A stretch of DNA of 11,326 nt from Desulfobulbaceae bacterium (GTDB lineage: Bacteria; Desulfobacterota; Desulfobulbia; Desulfobulbales; UBA5123): positions 1-11,326 of the forward strand of contig JAOUHH010000059.1 in NCBI GenBank assembly GCA_029865195.1. Direction: 5' to 3'. The translations under genes and the position numbers were made by a program. Below the pieces are notes generated by a model that was given only the letters and a program-made list of their open reading frames with translations, did no database searches and was not told the DNA's origin. Numbering within the stretch: the first letter of the stretch is position 1; each line of letters opens with the position of its first letter. Positions 6,331 to 11,326 of the stretch are shown piece after piece.

Positions 6331-6581
6331 GGATCTGTTTGTGGCATCCTCCCGAAAGGGGTATTTCCGCCTTCATACCTCTCTTGTGCCAAGAAAGCAA
6401 ACAAGAAAATGCAGCGACGGGGCTCGATCCGGGCCGCGCCGTTTTTTTGTCGGCGAGGGGGCAGGGCAAGCAGAGGGTTGTTGACAAAAGGGCCGGGTTT
6501 TGCGAAGACTTGCGGAGTGGATACTTCCGTGCCCCCTCCGCGGGCAAGAGAGAGGCGGGCAGGGGACGGGTTGGCGGCAGC
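6331..6581. other. Divergent intergenic region between amidoligase operon and TMTC-like gene
   Basis: About 250 bases between two divergent starts, probably holding the promoters of both units. On the plus strand a perfect TTGACA lies at 6481-6486. On the minus strand only weak matches occur: TTGCTT-N17-TATGAA lies roughly between 6400 and 6370, and TTGGCAC lacks the GC partner needed for sigma-54. A T-run at 6441-6447 is not preceded by a convincing hairpin. Several short reading frames cross this region, but none has a ribosome binding site or protein-like composition that I trust. Confidence 0.5.
6481..6510 (+). promoter_or_regulatory. Possible sigma-70 promoter for the TMTC-like gene
   Basis: TTGACA at 6481-6486 matches the -35 consensus completely. 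With an 18-base spacer the -10 would be AAGACT (6505-6510), only three of six matches. The position about 70 bases before the ATG at 6582 is reasonable, but the weak -10 keeps this tentative. Confidence 0.3.
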
Positions 6582-8285
6582 ATGGCAGCGAGGGGGCCGG
6601 TTTTGGAAAAAAGAAGGGTGATCTTTCATAGTGGCGTCATCGCTGTCCTGGTCGTCACCGTGCTGGCCGCATACGCCAACGTTCTGGATGGGCAGTTTGT
6701 CTTTGACGACTCCCGGATTTACAACAACCCGAACCTCCGCATCACCTCCCTCGATTGGGCCTCCCTGCGGCAGGTGGTCCTCAAGAGCGAGCCGGTGACC
6801 CGGCCGGTGGCCAACCTCAGTTTCGCCCTGAACTACTACCTGCACGGGGATGCCTTGCCGGGCTTCCATCTTTTCAACGTGCTGGTGCACCTGCTGACCG
6901 GGGTGCTTCTCTATGGGCTGGTGCTGGATACCTTGCCGCTTCTGCCCGGCCTACAGTCATACCGGCCGGCGGAACCCGGCGGCAATACGCCGTACCCGTG
7001 GCTCGCCTTCCTCGCCGTCTGGCTCTGGCTGCTCCATCCGCTGCAGACGCAAGCTGTATCCTATGTCGTGCAGCGGATGAGCAGCCTGGCGGCGATGTTC
7101 TATCTCCTCTCGCTGTGGCTGTACGTCCGGGGGCGGTTGCGGCATGACCGGGCGAGCATGCTGTTCTACGCCGGCAGCGTCGTCGCCGGCCTGTTTGCCT
7201 TGGGCAGCAAGGAGAGCTCTGTCACCTTGCCGTTTTTTATCCTCCTCTACGAATGGTATTTCCTGCAGAATCTGCGGCCGGATTGGCTGCGACGGCATCT
7301 GCCGGCGGTTGCCCTGGCCGCCGGCGTTGCCATCCTCCTCGGCTTCTTCTACCTCGGCGGGGACCCGGTGGCGCGGATTCTCGCCGGCTACGACGGGCGG
7401 GATTTCTCGCTTGCCCAGCGCCTTCTGACGGAAGCCCGGGTGCTCTTTTTCTACCTGGGGCTCATCCTCTTCCCGGCCCCCGGCCGGTTGAACCTGGACC
7501 ACGATTTTATCGTCTCGACCTCCCTGCTGCAGCCGGTCACGACCTTGCTCGCGGTCGCGGCCCTGGCCGGCATGGTCTGGCTCGCCTGCCGGTCGGCGCG
7601 GCAGCACCGATTGTTCTCGTTTGCCCTCATCTGGTTTCTGGGCAACCTGCTCGTCGAGTCCAGCGTCATCGCCCTGGAACTGGTCTTTGAGCACCGCCTC
7701 TATCTGCCGTCGATGCTGCTGTTCGCGGCGGCGGTGACCGAGATCGGCCGCCGCCTGCCGCCCCGCTGGTTGCGGGCGGGGGTGGCGACGGCGGTAGCGC
7801 TGGCAATGCTCCTAGGTTTCTGGACCTTTGAGCGGAACAAGGTCTGGCATGATCGGATCAGCCTGTGGAGTGACTGCGCGCAAAAGTCGCCGGCCAAGGC
7901 CCGGCCCAAGAACAACCTGGGCGTCGCCCTGAAAAGGGCCGGCCGGCTGCCGGAGGCGGCGGAGCAGTTTTGGGCGGTGATCGCCATCGATCCGACCTTC
8001 ACCGAGGCCTATAATAACCTGGCCAACATCATGGTCGACGTGGGTCGTGGCGACGAGGCCCTGCGTTTGTATGGCAAGGCGCTGGAGCTCAGCCCGGGCA
8101 ACCCGGCCATCCATGACAACATCGGCCGGTTGCTGCTTGAGCGGCGTAACTATGGTCGGGCGATGATGCATTTCGCCGAAGTGGTGCGGCTGCAGCCGGA
8201 TTTCCCGGAGGCGCAGGCCAACCTCCTCTTTGCGCAGAGGATGTGGCGGCAAGGGGCGTCGCCGCTGACGGCGCAGGATCATTGA
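6582..8285 (+). CDS. TMTC-like multi-spanning membrane protein with C-terminal TPR repeats
   Basis: The 567-residue protein has about 10 hydrophobic segments between residues 14 and 412, then three TPR repeats (about 439-472, 473-506, 507-540) with typical spacing (NNLGVALKRAGRLPEAAEQF, NNLANIM, IDP and LSPGNP boundaries). Conserved TMTC/GT-C features are FVFDDSRIYNNP (39-50) with the acidic pair after the first helix, HPLQTQAVSYVVQRMSSLAA (152-171), KESSVTLP (210-217) and FEHRLYLPS (369-377). The eukaryotic relatives are O-mannosyltransferases using a polyprenyl-phosphate sugar; a lipid-linked glycosyltransferase role here is inferred. The ATG at 6582 has only a weak ribosome site; TTG at 6603 (GAGGGGG upstream) or GTG at 6618 are alternative starts that keep the first helix. 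The open frame continues upstream of 6582 into the antisense of the peptidase gene, but that part is not protein-like. The malic enzyme gene follows after 31 bases. Confidence 0.85.
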   Translation: MAARGPVLEKRRVIFHSGVIAVLVVTVLAAYANVLDGQFVFDDSRIYNNPNLRITSLDWASLRQVVLKSEPVTRPVANLSFALNYYLHGDALPGFHLFNVLVHLLTGVLLYGLVLDTLPLLPGLQSYRPAEPGGNTPYPWLAFLAVWLWLLHPLQTQAVSYVVQRMSSLAAMFYLLSLWLYVRGRLRHDRASMLFYAGSVVAGLFALGSKESSVTLPFFILLYEWYFLQNLRPDWLRRHLPAVALAAGVAILLGFFYLGGDPVARILAGYDGRDFSLAQRLLTEARVLFFYLGLILFPAPGRLNLDHDFIVSTSLLQPVTTLLAVAALAGMVWLACRSARQHRLFSFALIWFLGNLLVESSVIALELVFEHRLYLPSMLLFAAAVTEIGRRLPPRWLRAGVATAVALAMLLGFWTFERNKVWHDRISLWSDCAQKSPAKARPKNNLGVALKRAGRLPEAAEQFWAVIAIDPTFTEAYNNLANIMVDVGRGDEALRLYGKALELSPGNPAIHDNIGRLLLERRNYGRAMMHFAEVVRLQPDFPEAQANLLFAQRMWRQGASPLTAQDH

Positions 8286-8316
8286 CGGGTGGCCGCGGGC
8301 CGGGGAGCAAGTGGGT

Positions 8317-10056
8317 ATGCCACGGAATAACTATCGTTTTGAGTATGACCGGTACGGCAATACCAGCCGGATTCTCGTTGCCGGTCGGGGCATCGAGGTG
8401 TACGACAACAGCTTCACCAACAAGGGAACCTCCTTCACCGCCGAGGAGCGGCTGGCCCTCGAACTGGAAGGGGCGCTGCCGCCGGCCATCCGTTCGTTGG
8501 CGAGTCAGGTGGAGAATGGGCGGCGGTTGGTGGCCGAGCGGGACAGCGATCTGGAAAAATTCATCTATATCCGCGAACTGTTCGACCGCAACGTCACCCT
8601 GGCGCACGCCCTGATCGCCAGCGATCTCCGTTGCTATCTGCCGATCATCTATACCCCCACCGTGGCGCTGGCCTGCCGCTACTATTCCTCCATGTTCCGC
8701 AAGGCCAACGGCCTCCACTTCCACCCCGGCAACATCGAGCGGGCCGAGGAGATTCTCGGCCGGTTCCGCAACCGACAGATCCGGGTGGCGGTGGTCACCG
8801 ATAACCAGGGGATTCTCGGCATCGGCGATCAGGGGGCGGGCGGCATCGCCATCTGTCTCGGCAAGCTGATGCTCTATACGCAGGGGGCGGGGATCGCGCC
8901 CTGGCATTGCCTGCCGGTCTCCCTCGATGTCGGCACCGACAACCCCGAGCTGCTGGCTGATCCGGATTACCTCGGCTGGCCGCAACAGCGGCTCCGCGGT
9001 GACGAGTATATCCGCTTCGTGCAGCGGTTCGCGCGCGCCTTCAAGGCGGTTTTCCCGCACGCCCTCTGCCAGTGGGAGGATTTTTCCAAGCAGAACGCCT
9101 TTGCCACCCGTGACGCCTATCTCCATGAATTGATTTCCTTTAACGACGATATTCAGGGCACCGGCGCGGTTTGTCTGGCGGCGATCCTGGTCGCCATGCG
9201 CGCCAAGGGGGAATCCCTTGCCGATCAGGTTTTTCTGGTCCACGGGGCCGGGGCGGGCGGGGTCGGCATCGGCGAACAGTTGCAGGCGGCGCTGATCGAG
9301 GCGGGGCTTCCCGCCCGGGAGGCCGCGGCCCGGATCTATACCGTCGACAGCCGGGGGCTGGTTACCACCGACCGGCAGTTGGAGGCCTACAAGCAGGCCT
9401 TTGCCAAGGAGCCATCATCCCTGCCGTGGTTGCGGAGTACGGGTGGTGGGGCGGGGTTGGCGGAGGTGGTCAGAAACGGCAAGGTGACGGTGCTGATCGG
9501 CACCTCGGGCCAGGGCGGCGGCTTTTCCCGCGAGATCGTGGCCGCCATGTGCGAGAACACCGCCAGACCGGTGATCCTGCCGTTGAGCAACCCCACCGAG
9601 AAGGCCGAGGCGTTGCCGGCGGCGTTGTACGAATGGAGCGGCGGTCGGGCGCTGGTCGCCACCGGCAGTCCGTTCCCGCCGGTGGCATGGGAGGGCCGGC
9701 AGGTGCGAATCGGGCAGTGCAACAATGTCTTTGTCTTCCCCGGGGTGGGGCTTGGCGTGTTGGCCTCCGGCGCCCGGGAGGTGTTGCCCGAGTTTTTCAC
9801 CGCCGCCGCCCGGGCCGTGGCCGAGCAGGTGGCGGAGGCGGATTGGCGGCGGGGGGTGCTGCTGCCGGAGGTGGCGAACCTGCGGGAGATCTGCCTCCGG
9901 GTTGCCCTAGCGGTGGGTCGGGCCGCCATTGCCGCCGGGGTGTCGGGCCCTTGCGCCTTCAGTGCGTTTCAGCACGACAACGATCCCGAGCGGCTTGCCG
10001 AACTCATCGAGCGGATGCGTTGGCGGCCGGATTACCTGCCGCTGGTGCCCATGTAA
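8317..10056 (+). CDS. maeA: NAD-type malic enzyme (malate dehydrogenase, oxaloacetate-decarboxylating)
   Basis: The 579-residue protein is a large-form malic enzyme, converting malate to pyruvate and CO2 with reduction of NAD(P). Motifs follow the family in order: NKGTSFTAEER (35-45), YTPTVALAC (112-120) with general acid Tyr112, GIGDQGAGG (168-176), GKLMLYT (182-188) with general base Lys183, LDVGTDNPELLADP (203-216), EDFSKQNA (254-261) with metal ligands Glu254 and Asp255, FNDDIQGTG (275-283) with Asp278, the Rossmann loop HGAGAGGVGIGEQL (309-322), then SNPTEKAEA and CNNVFVFPGVGLG. The ATG at 8317 is preferred: GGGGAG (8302-8307) lies nine bases upstream, whereas the GTG at 8311 is only three bases from it. 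It is probably co-transcribed with the TMTC-like gene. Cofactor preference is not certain. Residue 165, usually an arginine contacting malate, is glycine here (see findings). Confidence 0.95.
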   Translation: MPRNNYRFEYDRYGNTSRILVAGRGIEVYDNSFTNKGTSFTAEERLALELEGALPPAIRSLASQVENGRRLVAERDSDLEKFIYIRELFDRNVTLAHALIASDLRCYLPIIYTPTVALACRYYSSMFRKANGLHFHPGNIERAEEILGRFRNRQIRVAVVTDNQGILGIGDQGAGGIAICLGKLMLYTQGAGIAPWHCLPVSLDVGTDNPELLADPDYLGWPQQRLRGDEYIRFVQRFARAFKAVFPHALCQWEDFSKQNAFATRDAYLHELISFNDDIQGTGAVCLAAILVAMRAKGESLADQVFLVHGAGAGGVGIGEQLQAALIEAGLPAREAAARIYTVDSRGLVTTDRQLEAYKQAFAKEPSSLPWLRSTGGGAGLAEVVRNGKVTVLIGTSGQGGGFSREIVAAMCENTARPVILPLSNPTEKAEALPAALYEWSGGRALVATGSPFPPVAWEGRQVRIGQCNNVFVFPGVGLGVLASGAREVLPEFFTAAARAVAEQVAEADWRRGVLLPEVANLREICLRVALAVGRAAIAAGVSGPCAFSAFQHDNDPERLAELIERMRWRPDYLPLVPM

Positions 10057-10136
10057 GGGTGCGCGGCGGCGAGAAACGATGGTGGTGTCGCCTGATTTCC
10101 GGCGGCAGCGAAAGTGAACCGGTTGGTGGAGGAAGG

Positions 10137-10415
10137 ATGAGCATCTTTGAGATTATCATGTTGGTCTGTTTCGGCGCGGCCTGGCCGTTTTCCCTGTACC
10201 GTTCGTACCGTTCCCGCACCAATGCCGGCAAGAGCATCTTTTTTCTGTGGGTGATCTTCTGCGGCTATCTCTCCGGCATCCTGCACAAGGTGTTTTTCAG
10301 CTACGATCCGGTCATCTTCCTGTATGGCATCAACGGCCTGATGGTGTCCGGGGATATCATCCTCTATTTCCGCAATCAAAAACTGGCGGCGCGGGAAGGG
10401 GCCGCAATCGGCTAG
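10137..10415 (+). CDS. Small PQ-loop-like membrane protein (SemiSWEET-sized)
   Basis: The 92-residue protein starts at an ATG with a strong GGAGGAAGG directly upstream (10128-10136). The frame is open far upstream, but that part is antisense-like shadow coding inside the malic enzyme gene. Three membrane helices are visible at about 4-21, 33-53 and 57-78, followed by a short charged tail. WPFSLYRSYRSRTNAGKS (16-33) sits where PQ-loop proteins have their proline-glutamine turn and KS motif; here the pair is Pro-Phe. Size and three-helix layout match SemiSWEET or related half-transporters, which work as dimers. The substrate cannot be inferred. It lies 80 bases after the malic enzyme and may share its transcript. 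Its TAG stop overlaps the stop of the opposite-strand radical SAM gene. Confidence 0.82.
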   Translation: MSIFEIIMLVCFGAAWPFSLYRSYRSRTNAGKSIFFLWVIFCGYLSGILHKVFFSYDPVIFLYGINGLMVSGDIILYFRNQKLAAREGAAIG

Positions 10416-11326
10416 CCTTTCTGCCGGGAACGGCTCCTTTTCGCCGGGCCGGTGCCGGCGGGCGGCTGGGGGCGGCGTTTGTCCGTTGTTGCCGCGCGAT
10501 GGCGCGGGCGGGCGCCGGCATCATGCGCCTTGGGGCGGATTCCCTCCAGCACCTCCCGCTGCGCGGCCCGTTCGCCGGCGTTTCTGGCCACCTGGATCGG
10601 CCTGCCGGTGTCGCGGTCCATGCCGCTCACATACATGGCGGTGGCAAGGGTGCCCGGCGTCGGGGTGAAATCCTGAAATTGGCGGACTGGCAAGCGCAGG
10701 TCGTTGAGGGTTGCGGCCAGCCGCTGCATGGCGGCAACCGTGCAGCCGGGGTGGGAGGCGATCAGGTAGGGGCTGAGCGGAAGGCTGCGGCCCTCCGCCT
10801 GCTCGATCTCGCGGCAGGCGGCGACAAAATCGGCAAGGAGGGTCGGGCCGGGTTTGTGCATCAGCCGCAACACCTCCGGGTCGGTGTGTTCCGGGGCGAT
10901 CTTCATCATCCCCGGGGTGTGGCGGGTCAAGATCGTCCGCAAGAGGTTCGGGGTCTTGAGGAGCAGCTCCATCCGCAGGCCCGAGGAGACGAAGAGGTGT
11001 TTGACGCCAGGGATCGCCGCCGCCTCCGCGAGCAGGTCGAGAAACAGCTTTTCGTCGATGGTGAGGTGGCGGCAGATCTCGGGGTAGAGGCAGTCGTGGC
11101 GTTTGCAGGCGGCGGCCTGGTGGCAGGCGGTGCCGTAGAGGTTGGCGGTGGGGCCGCCGAGATCGCTGATGGTCCCCTTGAAATCGTGCATCCGCGCCAC
11201 CTGCTTGACCTCCGCGAGGATCGACGTCCGGCTGCGGCAGGTGACCACCGGCCCCTGATGGCGGGCGATGGCGCAGAAGGAGCAGTTGCCGCAACAGCCG
11301 CGGACGATGGTCAGCGAGTGGCGGAT
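10412..11326 (-). CDS. ygiQ: YgiQ-family (UPF0313) radical SAM protein, C-terminal part (5' end outside the window)
   Basis: 304 codons are visible, running in from the window edge. The radical SAM cluster motif appears at once as VRGCCGNCSFCAIARH, with CxxxCxxC cysteines at visible residues 11, 15 and 18, which bind the 4Fe-4S cluster used to cleave S-adenosylmethionine. Further YgiQ hallmarks are DLGGPTANLYG, a Cys-rich stretch (ACHQAAACKRHDCLYPEICRH), KHLFVSSGLRMELL, MMKIAPEHTDPEVLRLMHKP, PYLIASHPGCT, and QDFTPTPGTLATAMYVSG. YgiQ proteins are usually 600-740 residues, so about half, including the N-terminal cobalamin-like region, lies beyond the window. The C-terminus ends in a basic, low-complexity tail, common in this family. 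Its biochemical function is not established to my knowledge. Confidence 0.94.
   Translation of the reverse strand: MRHSLTIVRGCCGNCSFCAIARHQGPVVTCRSRTSILAEVKQVARMHDFKGTISDLGGPTANLYGTACHQAAACKRHDCLYPEICRHLTIDEKLFLDLLAEAAAIPGVKHLFVSSGLRMELLLKTPNLLRTILTRHTPGMMKIAPEHTDPEVLRLMHKPGPTLLADFVAACREIEQAEGRSLPLSPYLIASHPGCTVAAMQRLAATLNDLRLPVRQFQDFTPTPGTLATAMYVSGMDRDTGRPIQVARNAGERAAQREVLEGIRPKAHDAGARPRHRAATTDKRRPQPPAGTGPAKRSRSRQKG

Noticed and set aside
6370..6405. Sigma-54 promoter for the operon (TTGGCAC on the minus strand)
   Set aside because: The -12 GC element is missing at the required spacing.
6400..6450. Intrinsic terminator at the T-run 6441-6447
   Set aside because: No stable hairpin directly precedes the T-run, and its position between two divergent starts makes a terminator unlikely.
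6231..6581. 117-residue N-terminal extension of the TMTC-like protein
   Set aside because: It overlaps the antisense strand of the peptidase start, is not protein-like and would precede a normal N-terminal membrane helix; a start at 6582-6618 fits the family.
6287..6583. Minus-strand 98-codon frame as a precursor peptide for the amidoligase operon
   Set aside because: It has no ribosome site, overlaps the peptidase start in another frame and has arbitrary composition without leader or core features.
9171..10136. Long N-terminal extension of the PQ-loop-like gene
   Set aside because: It is a Gly/Arg-rich shadow of the malic enzyme in another frame. A strong ribosome site directly precedes the ATG at 10137.

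Overview
The window is GC-rich, densely coding bacterial DNA. It holds a PAS-HisKA sensor kinase of the two-component type, a YgiQ-type radical SAM protein, a large malic enzyme and a TMTC-like membrane protein. Together with the codon bias towards G/C third positions, this suggests a deltaproteobacterium (Desulfobulbales or Desulfuromonadales-like). That assignment is an impression from gene content and protein style, not a phylogenetic result. I see no RNA genes, insertion sequences, CRISPR arrays or attachment sites.

Layout. (1) 1-990, minus: N-terminal part of a sensor histidine kinase with two tandem PAS domains, cut by the window edge. (2) 991-1297: a divergent intergenic region with two operator-like repeat clusters. 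(3) 1298-2164, plus: a small zinc-ribbon/winged-helix protein and an unrecognised 170-residue helical protein. (4) 6330-2181, minus: a tightly overlapping four-gene operon. In transcription order it encodes a C39/papain-like cysteine peptidase, a RimK-like ATP-grasp ligase with an extra N-terminal domain, a GCS2-family carboxylate-amine ligase, and an N-formylglutamate amidohydrolase-like protein. (5) 6331-6581: a second divergent intergenic region. (6) 6582-10415, plus: a TMTC-like membrane/TPR protein, an NAD-type malic enzyme with a substituted substrate-pocket position, and a small PQ-loop-like membrane protein. (7) 10412-11326, minus: the C-terminal part of a YgiQ-family radical SAM protein, convergent with the preceding gene and sharing its stop codon palindrome.

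The most interesting content is the four-gene operon. Two different amide-bond-forming ATP-dependent ligases, a cysteine peptidase and a metallo-amidohydrolase are translationally coupled, with no exporter, no precursor peptide and no ribosomal or glutathione genes nearby. The enzyme set looks like a dedicated pathway that builds and trims a small peptide-like or gamma-linked metabolite, or attaches amino acids to a target. Such RLAN/ATP-grasp plus GCS2 neighbourhoods have been predicted computationally, but I know of no demonstrated product. The other genes look like ordinary chromosomal functions and show no clear link to the operon.
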